A stretch of DNA of 64,000 bases, taken from positions 434,001-498,000 of the forward strand of contig NZ_FXAF01000011.1 in the NCBI RefSeq assembly GCF_900177415.1, read 5' to 3'. The position numbers and the translations under genes were made by a program. This document shows, piece after piece, positions 1 through 10,581 of the stretch. The notes below the pieces were generated by a model. That model did no database searches. It was not told the DNA's origin and was given only the letters and a program-made list of their open reading frames with translations. How positions within the stretch are numbered: the first letter of the stretch is position 1; each line of letters starts with the position of its first letter. The DNA is from Xaviernesmea oryzae. Its GTDB lineage: Bacteria > Pseudomonadota > Alphaproteobacteria > Rhizobiales > Rhizobiaceae.

Positions 1-838
1 GTCGAAACTGCCGCCGGTCGATGCCATGCGGGCTCTGATCGCGAGGCTGCCCGATGGCGAGGATTTCGAGACGGCGCTCCGGCTGCTCGTGGCACCTGCC
101 GTCTTCCTGCCGGCCGTGCTGAGGCTGCAGAAGGGCGAGGCGCCGGTAGCCCCTACACCAGCCCTCTCCCAGTCCGCCGACATTCTCGCCATGCTGAATG
201 CAGGCCTTCCCTCCAGGGAGCAGGTGGCGGCGCTGGATGCCTATCTGGTGACGATTTCCGACCACGGGCTCAACGCCTCGACCTTCGCTTCGCGCGTCGT
301 CGCCTCCACCAGGGCCGGCCTTACCTCCTCCGTGCTCGCGGCGATCGGCGCGCTCAAGGGACCGCTGCACGGCGGTGCGCCGGGACCGGTGCTCGACATG
401 CTGGAGGCCGTCGGTACGGAAGCCGACGCAAAAGTCTGGCTCGCCCGTGCGCTGGATCGCGGCGAGCGGCTGATGGGCTTTGGCCATCGGGTCTATCGCG
501 TGCGCGATCCCCGCGCAGATGCGCTGAAAGGCGCCCTGAAGCCGCTGACCGCAACCGGCCAGGTCGACCGGGATCGCATCCGGCTTGCGGAAGCCGTCGA
601 GCAGGCGGCACTTGCCATCCTGAGGGAACGCAAGCCGGACCGCCCCCTCGACGTCAATGTCGAGTTCTACACGGCCCTGCTGCTCGATGCGCTGAAATTC
701 CCGCGCGAGGCTTTCACCGGCGTCTTCGCGATCGGCCGCACGGTCGGCTGGATCGCGCATGCCCGCGAACAGTCGCTCGAGGGACGGCTGATCCGTCCCC
801 GCTCGGTCTATGTGGGACCGATGCACCAGGCGGCGTAG
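1..838 (+). CDS. Citrate synthase-family protein, C-terminal part (5' end outside window)
   Basis: The frame is open from base 2, so the gene begins before the window; the ATG at 26 is internal. The visible part is the large-domain C-terminal portion of a citrate/2-methylcitrate synthase. Catalytic elements of the family are present: the His of GPLHGGAP (about base 368), the His of GFGHRVYR (about 485) and the Asp of DVNVEFY (about 650), followed by the GWIAHAREQ segment that contains the substrate-binding Arg. The enzyme class condenses acetyl-CoA or propionyl-CoA with oxaloacetate in the cytoplasm. Because the N-terminus is missing, it cannot be decided whether this is the housekeeping gltA, a methylcitrate synthase, or a variant with an N-terminal helix-turn-helix domain. 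Confidence 0.88.
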   Translation, partial: SKLPPVDAMRALIARLPDGEDFETALRLLVAPAVFLPAVLRLQKGEAPVAPTPALSQSADILAMLNAGLPSREQVAALDAYLVTISDHGLNASTFASRVVASTRAGLTSSVLAAIGALKGPLHGGAPGPVLDMLEAVGTEADAKVWLARALDRGERLMGFGHRVYRVRDPRADALKGALKPLTATGQVDRDRIRLAEAVEQAALAILRERKPDRPLDVNVEFYTALLLDALKFPREAFTGVFAIGRTVGWIAHAREQSLEGRLIRPRSVYVGPMHQAA

Positions 839-847
839 AGAGGCCGA

Positions 848-1618
848 TTACATCCGGACCGACATCCCACCGTCGACGGTCAGCACATGGCCGTTGACGA
901 AGGAGGCGGCGTCGCTCGCGAGGAAAAGTGCAGCACCTGCGATCTCCTCCGGCCGGCCCCATCGCTCAAGGGGCACACGCCGGCGCGCGAAAGCGATCAT
1001 GTCCGGGTTTTCGGAAAGGGCGGCGTTGGTCTCGGTCGCGAACATGCCCGGCGCGATTGCATTGCTCGTCACACCGAATGCGCCGTATTCGACGGCGAGA
1101 CTGCGCACCAGGCCGGTCATGCCCTGCTTGGCGACCGGATAGACCGCGTCGCCGGGCATCGCCATGTCGCCGATGATCGAGGTGACCGCGATCAGCCGGC
1201 CATGACCCCGCTCCTTCATGATTTCCGCGGCATCGCGCGACAGCGAGATCGCCGAGAGGAGATCCGTCCGGATGAGGTCCAGGATTTCACGGTCGTCGAA
1301 CGCGGCGAGCGGACGTCTATCGCGGGCGCCGACATTGTTGATCAGGATATCGAGCCGGCTATGCGTTTTGCGGATATCCGCGACGACGGCCCGCCCCGCA
1401 TCGATATCCGCCACGTCGAAGGCTGCCGCCTCCGACTTGCCTCCGGTTTTCGCGATCGCGGCAACGGCCTTATCGAGCGTTCCGGCAGTTCGTCCCGTGA
1501 GAACCACGTGGGCGCCCGCTTCGGCGAGAGCCCGCGCCATCTCGAACCCGAGCCCTCTCCCGCCGCCCGTGACCAGAGCGACCCGTCCGTCCAGGGAAAA
1601 CCTGTTGAAAATGCTCAT
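848..1618 (-). CDS. SDR-family oxidoreductase (gluconate 5-dehydrogenase-like)
   Basis: A 256-residue classical short-chain dehydrogenase. The nucleotide-binding TGGGRGLG motif lies at residues 17-24, the structural NNVG at about 94-97, and the catalytic Ser147, Tyr160 and Lys164 (YPVAK) are all present. The length and the NNVGARDRRPL segment resemble gluconate 5-dehydrogenase/3-oxoacyl-ACP reductase-like members, so NAD(P)-dependent oxidation of a sugar acid or hydroxy acid is inferred; the substrate is not established. The start at 1618 (MSIFNRF) is preferred over an upstream in-frame codon because it begins just before the Rossmann fold as in relatives. It converges tail to tail with the citrate synthase-like gene, 9 bp apart. 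Confidence 0.85.
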   Translation of the reverse strand: MSIFNRFSLDGRVALVTGGGRGLGFEMARALAEAGAHVVLTGRTAGTLDKAVAAIAKTGGKSEAAAFDVADIDAGRAVVADIRKTHSRLDILINNVGARDRRPLAAFDDREILDLIRTDLLSAISLSRDAAEIMKERGHGRLIAVTSIIGDMAMPGDAVYPVAKQGMTGLVRSLAVEYGAFGVTSNAIAPGMFATETNAALSENPDMIAFARRRVPLERWGRPEEIAGAALFLASDAASFVNGHVLTVDGGMSVRM

Positions 1619-1752
1619 ATCAAACCCGCCCGATGAAATGCCGCGATCCGAGCACGTCACCGGCGGGAATGCAAGCCATGCCGCGCCCTTATCAGGCGCG
1701 GAGAAATCGCCGCAAAAACATGGATGGAAGAGCCGCCTCAGCGGCCGGCCGG

Positions 1753-3426
<1,674 letters not shown>

Positions 3427-3464
3427 TTATCCGCTTCTAAAAAAACGGCTGTGGAATCTTCTCA

Positions 3465-3495
3465 AAATAAAACCGGCAGGCTTTTGGCCTGCCGG
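3465..3495 (-). terminator. Rho-independent terminator after secG
   Basis: A perfect 9-bp stem CCGGCAGGC/GCCTGCCGG (3473-3495) with a 5-nt loop is followed on the minus strand by TTTTATTTT. It sits 24 bp past the secG stop codon and before pyrG, so it should end the tpiA/secG transcript. Confidence 0.9.
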
Positions 3496-3518
3496 AGCGT
3501 GAAGCTTTGACCCGGGCC

Positions 3519-3995
3519 TTACTGGCCGGTCGGGACACCCGAAGGCGCGGCCGGAGCGGCAGGCTCCGAAGGTGCCGCCGGCGTCGCACCCGCTGCCGGA
3601 GCATTACCGGCCGCAGGCGCTGCGGGAGCCGGAGCTGCCGCGCCGGCACCGGACGGAACGCCGTTGTCGGAAGGTGCGGGGGTCTGTGCCGGCGCCGGAC
3701 CGAGCTGGTCGAGAATGCCGCCGCCCTGACCCTGCTGTCCCTGCGGGATGCGGTTCAGGATGTCGCTCGGGCGGCTTTCGTAGCGTGCCAGGATGCCGAG
3801 GGCCAGCGAGGTTATGAAGAAGAGCGTCGCGAGGATCGCTGTGGTGCGGGTCAGCGCATTGGCGGTGCCGCGTGCCGACATGAAGCCGGAGCCGCCGCCG
3901 ATGCCGAGCCCGCCGCCTTCGGAACGCTGGATCAGCACCACGCCGACAAGCGCGAGCACGATCATGAGGTGAATGACGATCAGAACGGTCTGCAT
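3519..3995 (-). CDS. secG: Preprotein translocase subunit SecG
   Basis: SecG is a small inner-membrane subunit that assists the SecYE translocon. The N-terminal half carries two membrane helices (about residues 2-22 and 50-72) with the conserved QRSEGGGLG loop between them. The C-terminal half, about 80 residues, is a low-complexity Ala/Pro/Gly tail, longer than the E. coli protein, as often seen in Rhizobiales. The ATG at 3995 (MQTVLIVIH) is chosen; an ATG at 4007 is only 1 nt from the GGAGG Shine-Dalgarno at 4009-4013, while 3995 is 13 nt from it, so the start is not fully decided. It follows tpiA on the same strand by about 90 bp. Confidence 0.93.
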   Translation of the reverse strand: MQTVLIVIHLMIVLALVGVVLIQRSEGGGLGIGGGSGFMSARGTANALTRTTAILATLFFITSLALGILARYESRPSDILNRIPQGQQGQGGGILDQLGPAPAQTPAPSDNGVPSGAGAAAPAPAAPAAGNAPAAGATPAAPSEPAAPAAPSGVPTGQ

Positions 3996-4087
3996 ATCAA
4001 AATCCATGCCTCCGCGACGGGAAGCAACAATGAGGTTGGCGGCTCTTTACATGAGAGCCGCGCGCATTCCAAGCCCTTCTGAAAGCT

Positions 4088-4858
4088 TTAGGCAATCAGC
4101 TCTTCATAGACCCGGTAGATGGCGAGGAAATCGACGGCTTTCAAGCTCGCGCCGCCGATGAGGGCGCCGTCCACGTTCTCGACACCCATCAGCTCCCGTG
4201 CATTTCCCGGCTTGACCGAGCCCCCATAGAGGATTCGCATGCGCTTGCCCTCTTCGCCGAAACGCATGACGAGCTCGGCCCGCATGAAGGCGTGAGCGAT
4301 CTTGACGTCCTCGACGGTCGGCGTGACGCCCGTGCCGATCGCCCAGACGGGCTCGTAGGCGATCACGGTATTGGTCGCCGTCGCCGCTTCCGGCACCGAA
4401 TTGAAGATCTGGCGCTTCAGGACGTCGAGTGTCTGGTAGGCGTCGCGTTCGTCCGCGGTTTCGCCGACGCAGATGATTGCCGTCAGGTCCGCTCCGTAGG
4501 CGGCTTCGGCCTTGGCGCGGACAAGGTGATCGGTCTCGGCATGGTCGGCGCGGCGCTCCGAATGACCGACGATGACATGGGTGCCGAAGCAATCGGCGAT
4601 CATCTCTGCCGAAATGTCGCCCGTATGGGCGCCGGAAACGCTCTGGTGGCAGTCCTGGCCGCCGATCATCAGCGGACTGTCGGTCGCAAGCGCGGTCGCG
4701 ACATAGATGAGCGTCGCGGGCGGGCATATCAGCGCGTCGACCTTTTCGGACAATGCGCCCTGGACGCCTTCGGCCATGGCCTTGATTTCGGTCAGGGACT
4801 CGCGGGTGCCGTTCATCTTCCAGTTTCCGGCAACGAGCGGGCGAACGTCGGGCGTCAT
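4088..4858 (-). CDS. tpiA: Triosephosphate isomerase
   Basis: A 256-residue TIM-barrel enzyme interconverting dihydroxyacetone phosphate and glyceraldehyde 3-phosphate in glycolysis and gluconeogenesis. Active-site residues are visible: Asn12 and Lys14 in GNWKMNG, the electrophile His99 in VGHSERR, and the catalytic base Glu169 in [11 protein letters not shown]. The phosphate-binding YGGSVKP loop is near the C-terminus. The gene is the first of a minus-strand run tpiA, secG, pyrG that is typical of rhizobial chromosomes. Confidence 0.98.
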   Translation of the reverse strand: MTPDVRPLVAGNWKMNGTRESLTEIKAMAEGVQGALSEKVDALICPPATLIYVATALATDSPLMIGGQDCHQSVSGAHTGDISAEMIADCFGTHVIVGHSERRADHAETDHLVRAKAEAAYGADLTAIICVGETADERDAYQTLDVLKRQIFNSVPEAATATNTVIAYEPVWAIGTGVTPTVEDVKIAHAFMRAELVMRFGEEGKRMRILYGGSVKPGNARELMGVENVDGALIGGASLKAVDFLAIYRVYEELIA

Positions 4859-5003
4859 CGGCAGATATGTCCTCTCTCTATTCGGTTTTTACCGTCGAAA
4901 AACCGGACCTCCACATATACGGGAACCTGTTTAGACGCATCCAGCCCAAATTGGTACGCAAAAGACGGGTCTTGGTTCAAGACTTTGGTTAACGGCTGCC
5001 TCG

Positions 5004-5900
5004 TCAGCCGGCGGAAAGCAGGAAATTCAGCACCTTCCGCCAGTCGACCATGCGGATCGGCGTGCCGTGGCTGCCGGTCTCGAAGAGCGTGAAGCGGGTG
5101 GGATAGCCGCTACCCTTCAGCTTGCGATAGACGGCCTCCTGCTCTCCTGCCTTGTAGACGCTGTCGGCGCTGCCATGGGCGAAATAGATCGGCACCGTGC
5201 GCCTTGCCAGGGCGCTTCCGGGCAGGCCGGGATCCGGCGGGCCGCCGAGCAGGACCATGCCTTTGAGATCGCGCACCGCCTGACCGTCACGGCTGATCCC
5301 TTCGCAGATCAGTCCGCCCATCGAGGCGCAGGCGAGGATGACCGGCCCTCCTCCGGACTGTTCACGGGCATAATGGATGAGCGCCGCGATGTCGGCCACA
5401 CCTTTTTCACCAAAGGACGTGACGCTCGGCGAATAGTAGTTGCCGCCACCGGCGACGGCGAGGTTCTTCAGCCGGTTGAAATTGCCCCCGAACGTGTAGT
5501 CGTTGACACCGAGCCGCCGGTCCCCCCCGCGGCCATGGATGAAGATCACGGTGAAGGCGGCGCCTTTCGCCTGTCCCACCCTGGTGACATCGAGCCTCCG
5601 GCCGGAAAGATCGAGCGTCTCGTTCTCCTGGTGGCGCCGCACGCCGGGCGAGACATAGGCGTCCTTGACGCGCCGCTCCGGTTCCCGGTCGCGGCCGTTG
5701 ATGTCGCGCATCTCCTGATAATCGATCACCTCATAGGCGCCGCCGTCGGCAGATTTCAGCACCGTCTGACGGGAAAACAGGTCGTCCTTGAACGGCTTGA
5801 TCGGACCTTCTTGAGCGGCTGCAGGCAGCCCGGCGAGTGTAACCAGACCTGCAAGAACCGCACCGGAGACGAAATGAATTGTGGACATGATTTCTTTCAT
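5004..5900 (-). CDS. Exported alpha/beta-fold hydrolase
   Basis: A 298-residue protein with an N-terminal signal peptide (hydrophobic residues about 9-30, likely cleavage after AAAQ) followed by an alpha/beta hydrolase domain. The oxyanion region is IFIHGRGGD (about 119-127), the nucleophile is Ser193 in CASMGG, and Asp246 and His278 complete a plausible triad. It is probably a periplasmic esterase or peptidase-like enzyme; the substrate is unknown. The start at 5900 has a GGAAG element upstream; an internal ATG at 5888 would shorten the signal peptide slightly. It is divergent from the topoisomerase IV gene with a 180-bp intergenic region that must hold both promoters. Confidence 0.82.
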   Translation of the reverse strand: MKEIMSTIHFVSGAVLAGLVTLAGLPAAAQEGPIKPFKDDLFSRQTVLKSADGGAYEVIDYQEMRDINGRDREPERRVKDAYVSPGVRRHQENETLDLSGRRLDVTRVGQAKGAAFTVIFIHGRGGDRRLGVNDYTFGGNFNRLKNLAVAGGGNYYSPSVTSFGEKGVADIAALIHYAREQSGGGPVILACASMGGLICEGISRDGQAVRDLKGMVLLGGPPDPGLPGSALARRTVPIYFAHGSADSVYKAGEQEAVYRKLKGSGYPTRFTLFETGSHGTPIRMVDWRKVLNFLLSAG

Positions 5901-6083
5901 CGGTCTTCCACGGCCGTTGAATCTTGCTATTGCGATACCGGCAAAGCATTGCTGAAAAACGGCCGTTTCCTTGCGGCATCGCGAAAAAGCCCGCTTTCTG
6001 GCAGAATCGCGAGTGATTCGAAACAGCATGGGATGGATATGGCTTCCTCCTCCGCACCCCGACAGGTAGTATCGACTGAGCCG

Positions 6084-8138
6084 ATGGATGACAATAACGA
6101 CCTTTTCGCAGACCTGCCTCTGACGTCGAAGCCGGTCGCCGTCGAACCCGCGCCCGCCGCCCGGGCCGAGCCTCCGGCGCAGCGCCCTGCCCCGTCGCAA
6201 TCGTCCGGTGACGACTATGGCGCCTCCTCGATCCGCGTTCTGGAAGGCCTCGAACCGGTGCGCATGCGCCCGGGCATGTATATCGGCGGCACGGACGAAA
6301 AGGCCCTGCATCACCTCTTCGCGGAAGTCATCGACAACTCGATGGACGAGGCGGTCGCGGGCCACGCGGACTTCATCGAGGTGCATCTCGATGCCGAAGG
6401 CTTCCTGACCGTCACGGACAACGGCCGCGGCATTCCGGTCGAGAACCACCCGCAGGTGCCGGGCAAGTCGACCCTCGAAGTCATCATGACGAAGCTGCAT
6501 GCGGGCGGCAAGTTCGACGGCAAGGCATACGAGACCTCCGGCGGCCTGCACGGCGTCGGCGTTTCGGTCGTCAACGCGCTGTCGGACCTTCTGGAAGTCG
6601 AGGTCGCCCGCAACCGCAAGCTCTACCGCCAGCGCTTCTCCCGTGGCGTTCCTCAGGGCGGGCTGGAACAGCTCGGCGACGTGCAGAACCGGCGCGGCAC
6701 CAAGGTCCGCTTCCATCCCGACCCGCAGATCTTCGGCGAGCACGCGAAATTCGATGCCGGGCGCATCTTCCGCATGGCGCGCTCCAAGGCCTATCTCTTC
6801 GGCGGCGTCGAGATCCGCTGGAGCTGCGATGCGGGCGTCGTGCCCGCCGGCGGCGAAATCCCCGAAAAGGCCGTCTTCCATTTTCCGGGCGGCCTGAAGG
6901 ATTATCTTTCCGCCACGCTCGGCAAGGAATTTACCGTCACCCGCGAAATCTTCGCCGGCCGCACGGAAAAGACCGGCGGCCACGGTGCGCTCGAATGGGC
7001 GATCACCTGGTATGGCGGCGATCCGCAGGTCCATTCCTATTGCAATACCATTCCCACACCCGAAGGCGGAACGCATGAGGCGGGGCTGCGCATCGCCCTC
7101 ACCAAGGGCCTCAAGAACTATGCCGAACTGACGCAGAACAAGCGCGCCAGGGAAATCACCACCGACGACGTGATGATATCGGCGGTCGGCATGCTGTCGG
7201 TCTTCATCCGCGAACCGGAATTCGTCGGCCAGACCAAGGACAAGCTCGCCACCGTCGAAGCCCAGCGCATCGTCGAGAACGCGCTTCGCGATCCCTTCGA
7301 CCACTATCTCGCCGGCAATCCGGCGGAAGCCGCGAAGCTTCTCGACTGGGTCATCGAGCGCGCCGAAGAGCGCCTGCGCCGCCGCAAGGAAAAGGAAGTC
7401 AACCGCAAGACGGCGGTGCGCAAGCTGCGCCTGCCGGGCAAGCTTGCCGATTGCTCGCAGAATACGGCCGAAGGCGCCGAACTCTTCATCGTCGAGGGTG
7501 ACTCGGCAGGCGGCTCGGCCAAGCAGGGCCGCAACCGCGCCAACCAGGCGATCCTGCCGCTGCGCGGCAAAATCCTCAATGTCGGCAGCGCCAGCCGCGA
7601 AAAACTCTCCGCCAACCAGCAGATCGCCGACCTGATCCAGGCGCTCGGCTGCGGCACGCGGACGAAATACCGCGAGGAAGACCTCCGCTACGAGCGCGTC
7701 ATCATCATGACCGACGCGGACGTCGACGGCGCGCATATCGCGTCCCTGCTCATCACCTTTTTCTATCAGGAAATGCCGGAGCTGATCCGCGGCAACCACC
7801 TCTACCTGGCGGTCCCGCCCCTCTACAAGATCACGCAGGGATCGAAGACCATCTATGCCCGCGACGATGCGCACCGCATCGAGCTGATGGAGACCGAATT
7901 CAAGGGTCGAGGCAAGGTGGAGATCAGCCGCTTCAAAGGTCTCGGCGAAATGCTTCCGGCGCAGCTCAAGGAAACCACCATGGATCCGGCGAAGCGCACG
8001 CTCCTGCGCGTCGAGATCGACGACGTGGATTTCGAAGGCACCCGCGAGGCGGTCGACAACCTGATGGGCACCAAGGCGGATGCCCGCTTCCGCTTCATCC
8101 AGGAGCGCGCGGCCTTCGCCGAAAACCTGGATATCTGA
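6084..8138 (+). CDS. parE: DNA topoisomerase IV subunit B
   Basis: A type IIA topoisomerase ATPase subunit, acting with ParC to decatenate replicated chromosomes. The order is a low-complexity N-terminal extension, the GHKL ATPase domain (VIDNSMDEA, DNGRGIP, GGLHGVG motifs), a transducer domain, and the TOPRIM domain with EGDSAGG near residue 470 and the metal-binding IMTDADVDGAH near 541. At about 684 residues, without the extra insertion of proteobacterial GyrB, it fits ParE rather than GyrB. The start is uncertain: ATG at 6084 (MDDNNDLF) is used because it begins the recognisable rhizobial N-terminus, but in-frame ATGs at 6033 and 6039 are possible. Confidence 0.95.
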   Translation: MDDNNDLFADLPLTSKPVAVEPAPAARAEPPAQRPAPSQSSGDDYGASSIRVLEGLEPVRMRPGMYIGGTDEKALHHLFAEVIDNSMDEAVAGHADFIEVHLDAEGFLTVTDNGRGIPVENHPQVPGKSTLEVIMTKLHAGGKFDGKAYETSGGLHGVGVSVVNALSDLLEVEVARNRKLYRQRFSRGVPQGGLEQLGDVQNRRGTKVRFHPDPQIFGEHAKFDAGRIFRMARSKAYLFGGVEIRWSCDAGVVPAGGEIPEKAVFHFPGGLKDYLSATLGKEFTVTREIFAGRTEKTGGHGALEWAITWYGGDPQVHSYCNTIPTPEGGTHEAGLRIALTKGLKNYAELTQNKRAREITTDDVMISAVGMLSVFIREPEFVGQTKDKLATVEAQRIVENALRDPFDHYLAGNPAEAAKLLDWVIERAEERLRRRKEKEVNRKTAVRKLRLPGKLADCSQNTAEGAELFIVEGDSAGGSAKQGRNRANQAILPLRGKILNVGSASREKLSANQQIADLIQALGCGTRTKYREEDLRYERVIIMTDADVDGAHIASLLITFFYQEMPELIRGNHLYLAVPPLYKITQGSKTIYARDDAHRIELMETEFKGRGKVEISRFKGLGEMLPAQLKETTMDPAKRTLLRVEIDDVDFEGTREAVDNLMGTKADARFRFIQERAAFAENLDI

Positions 8139-8217
8139 ACCGGTCGTTCGGGGTAGCGCCAGCCCTTTCCATCCCCCTTGGGCCCTCAAAGGGCCTCATC
8201 AGGAACGTTTGCATCTA

Positions 8218-8240
8218 CTTCCGGTTTTAACCGGAGGAAG
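8218..8240 (+). terminator. Possible terminator hairpin after parE
   Basis: An imperfect inverted repeat, CTTCCGGTT and AACCGG-A-GGAAG around a 2-nt centre, lies 80 bp after the parE stop and is followed by a moderately T-rich ATTTCATATTTC. A second small hairpin (GGCCCT/AGGGCC, 8181-8195) lies just upstream. The T-tract is weak, so the call is tentative. Confidence 0.35.
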
Positions 8241-8361
8241 ATTTCATATTTCTATCGCATCTGCCGTCTAGGTCGTAAGCTTCCCTTTAAAGGCTGGCGC
8301 TTACTCTTGTGCCGGGAAGCCTCATAAGCCATATGATGGCGGAAACGGAAAAGGATCAGTG

Positions 8362-9579
8362 GTGAGCGGAAATAACGATCGCAAAGGACCGAAGGAGCCG
8401 CGCTGGCTTGGACCGGTGGCGCCGAGCAGGGTTGCGCTCATTCCGCCCATTTCCGCAGCGCGCTGGCTCCTCGTACTCGTCGCCATCGCAGGCATCTATT
8501 TCTTCCACGGCTTCGTCGTCCCCGTGCTCGCCGCGCTCGTCATCGGTTTTGCGAGCTGGCCCCTCTACCGCGAATTGCTGCGCCGCATCGGCGGCAACAC
8601 GACGCTTGGCGCCACGCTCGCCATCATCTTCATCCTGACGTTCCTCATCGTGCCGATCGGCATTGCGATCTCCTACACGATCGGCGAGGTGCGCCAGTGG
8701 ATCGTCTGGGCGGCCGAGGTGAACCGTTTCGGCGCGCCGCCGCCGGCCTGGATCACCGGCCTTCCATGGATTGGCGAATGGCTCGGCATCCAGTGGGTTC
8801 AGCATGTCGGCGCCCCCGGCGCGATCGGCGAACTCATCCAGATCGTCAGCGGCGCCAATATCGGCAACATCTATCGCGCCATCGTTGCGGCCGGCGACGG
8901 TGCCTTCCATCTCGTCCTGACGCTGCTGTTCATGCTGATCGCGCTGTTCTTCGTCTATCGCGACGGCGGAGCCTTCAGCGAGCAGATCGACCTGCTCGGC
9001 GAGCGCATCCTGCCGGCCCGCTGGGGGCGCATCTCACGCGTCGTCCCCGCCACGATCAGTTCCACGGTGACGGGCCAGACGCTGATTGCCATCGGCGAAG
9101 GCATCGTGCTCGGCATCGCCTATTACATCGCCGGCGTCCCCTCGCCCGTGACCCTCGGCGTGATCACCGGCGTCATGGCTCTCATTCCGGGCGGTGCGCC
9201 GCTCTCCTTCACGTTGATCTCGTTCTATCTCGTGGCGAACGGTTCTTACTTCGCGGGTGCCGGCCTGTTCTTGTGGGGCTCGGTGGAGCTCTTCATCGTC
9301 GACAAGACGCTGAGGCCGCGCCTGGTCGGCGGGCCGATCAAGCTGCCTTTCCTGCCGACCTTCTTCGGCCTGGTCGGCGGCGTCAGCACCATGGGCTTCC
9401 TCGGCCTCTTCATCGGTCCGGTGCTGATGGCCCTCTTGGTCTCGATCTGGCGCGAGTGGATCCGTGAGGTGAAGATGGCCGAAAGCACCGACGTGGAATC
9501 GGCCGATCTCGCCAAAGGTCCGGCCGTCCAGGATCTTCCCCCCGAGGTTCCGGTGGTCAGGAAAGCTTCTTCTCCATGA
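8362..9579 (+). CDS. AI-2E family transporter / permease
   Basis: About 405 residues with the membrane topology of the AI-2E (PerM/YdiK) family: paired helices near residues 33-65 and 76-100, a soluble region containing paired Trp/Gly segments (about 110-160), and a C-terminal bundle with the family signature region around LGVITGVMALIPGGAPL and LPTFFGLVGGVSTMGFLGLFIGP (each part shorter than the whole bundle). The family is known for inner-membrane exporters of small molecules or ions; the substrate here is unknown. Two adjacent GTG codons (8359 and 8362) can start it; AGGA at 8352-8355 fits 8362 better. Its 3' end overlaps the convergent GNAT gene by 23 bp. Confidence 0.85.
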   Translation: MSGNNDRKGPKEPRWLGPVAPSRVALIPPISAARWLLVLVAIAGIYFFHGFVVPVLAALVIGFASWPLYRELLRRIGGNTTLGATLAIIFILTFLIVPIGIAISYTIGEVRQWIVWAAEVNRFGAPPPAWITGLPWIGEWLGIQWVQHVGAPGAIGELIQIVSGANIGNIYRAIVAAGDGAFHLVLTLLFMLIALFFVYRDGGAFSEQIDLLGERILPARWGRISRVVPATISSTVTGQTLIAIGEGIVLGIAYYIAGVPSPVTLGVITGVMALIPGGAPLSFTLISFYLVANGSYFAGAGLFLWGSVELFIVDKTLRPRLVGGPIKLPFLPTFFGLVGGVSTMGFLGLFIGPVLMALLVSIWREWIREVKMAESTDVESADLAKGPAVQDLPPEVPVVRKASSP

Positions 9580-10015
9580 AGATGCTGAGCGGATCGGGCC
9601 GGTAGTTTCCGAACGGCCCGATCTCCGTAAATCCGTAGGCGCGATAGAGGCCGATCGCTTCCGGTTGGCGGATGCCGGTCTCCAGCCGGATCGCTGAAAG
9701 GCCGAGTTCGTGGCTCCGTTTCACGATCGCGTCCATCAGCCGTCTGCCAAGCTTCAAGCCCCGCGCCGCCTCGTCGACGAACATGCGTTTGATTTCCGCC
9801 GTGCCGTCGTCCGCTTTGACCAGCGCACAACAGCCGAGCACCACAGCGCTGCTCCGCGCAACGAAGAAAGAGACGCCCGGCTCCTCCAGGCTCGAAACAT
9901 CCACCATATGGTTGCTTTCAGCCGGATAGAGCGAAGCCGCGTAGGCGTCCGAGAGTTTGAGAAGCCTCAGCACCTCAGGCTGGCGAGGCGGCTCGAGCGC
10001 GATCGTCACGGTCAT
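9557..10015 (-). CDS. GNAT-family N-acetyltransferase
   Basis: A 152-residue GCN5-related acetyltransferase. The acetyl-CoA binding motif A region reads IKRMFVDEAARGLKLGRRLM, partly matching R/Q-x-x-G-x-G/A, and the C-terminal IGLYRAYGF segment is typical. Such enzymes transfer acetyl from acetyl-CoA to an amine; the substrate is unknown. The start at 10015 is favoured over 10021 because AAGGAG is 7 nt upstream of 10015 but only 1 nt from 10021. The last 23 bp overlap the convergent AI-2E transporter gene. Confidence 0.83.
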   Translation of the reverse strand: MTVTIALEPPRQPEVLRLLKLSDAYAASLYPAESNHMVDVSSLEEPGVSFFVARSSAVVLGCCALVKADDGTAEIKRMFVDEAARGLKLGRRLMDAIVKRSHELGLSAIRLETGIRQPEAIGLYRAYGFTEIGPFGNYRPDPLSIFMEKKLS

Positions 10016-10137
10016 CGGCATTCTCCTTGCTCTGGCATGTTGGCTACCCGATTACAGGACGAAGAACGCGTTTGAAACCGCCTTGATCGGGCCAAGATTG
10101 CACATTCTAAGTCGATCACCATCATCCAGGGGACGAC

Positions 10138-10575
10138 ATGAACGCCGCACTCATCGTCATGACCATTCTCGGCTGCGACGACGCCGGAACCGATTGCCAC
10201 TATATAGCGACCGCCGAGAACCGCTGGCCGACCATCGAAATGTGCGATGCGGTTTCCGAAGATCAGCTTGCCGGCTATGTGAACCAGCCCTACCCGATGA
10301 TCATCGCCGTCTGCCAGAAGCCGGAAACGACGGAGGTCGCAAACGCACCGGTGCCGCAGGCAAAGCCCGACGCGCCTGCGCCCGGGCCCGCTCCGCAAGC
10401 GGCCCCTGTCACGCTTGAGGTCACGCCGCAGGAAAAGGAAACTTTGGCGGAGCGCGCGATCCACCGCGTCAAGGCCGTTCTGCCGACGACGGAAGGCGTG
10501 AAGACGCTCATGGTCAAGCCGGTGCGTCTCGTAGAGGATAGCTACTCCTGGGTCGCCAGGAAACTCCAGCGCTGA
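10138..10575 (+). CDS. Conserved hypothetical protein with Pro/Ala-rich linker
   Basis: A 145-residue protein I do not recognise by function. The N-terminal half is compact and Cys-containing (Cys at about residues 13, 20, 36 and 59, with Trp and Tyr residues), which suggests a small disulfide-stabilised or exported domain. A Pro/Ala-rich linker follows (about 68-92), then a basic amphipathic C-terminal segment ending in WVARKLQR. GGGGA precedes the ATG at good spacing. It lies between the GNAT gene (divergent) and the DUF2336 gene (convergent). The codon usage is like that of its neighbours, so it is likely a genuine lineage-specific gene. Confidence 0.7.
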   Translation: MNAALIVMTILGCDDAGTDCHYIATAENRWPTIEMCDAVSEDQLAGYVNQPYPMIIAVCQKPETTEVANAPVPQAKPDAPAPGPAPQAAPVTLEVTPQEKETLAERAIHRVKAVLPTTEGVKTLMVKPVRLVEDSYSWVARKLQR

Positions 10576-10581
10576 ACCGGC

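Noticed and set aside
5004-8189. Very long minus-strand open frame (over 1000 codons) through the parE region
   Set aside because: Only its C-terminal 298 codons form a real gene; the rest is antisense to the well-supported topoisomerase IV gene and arises from GC-rich codon bias.
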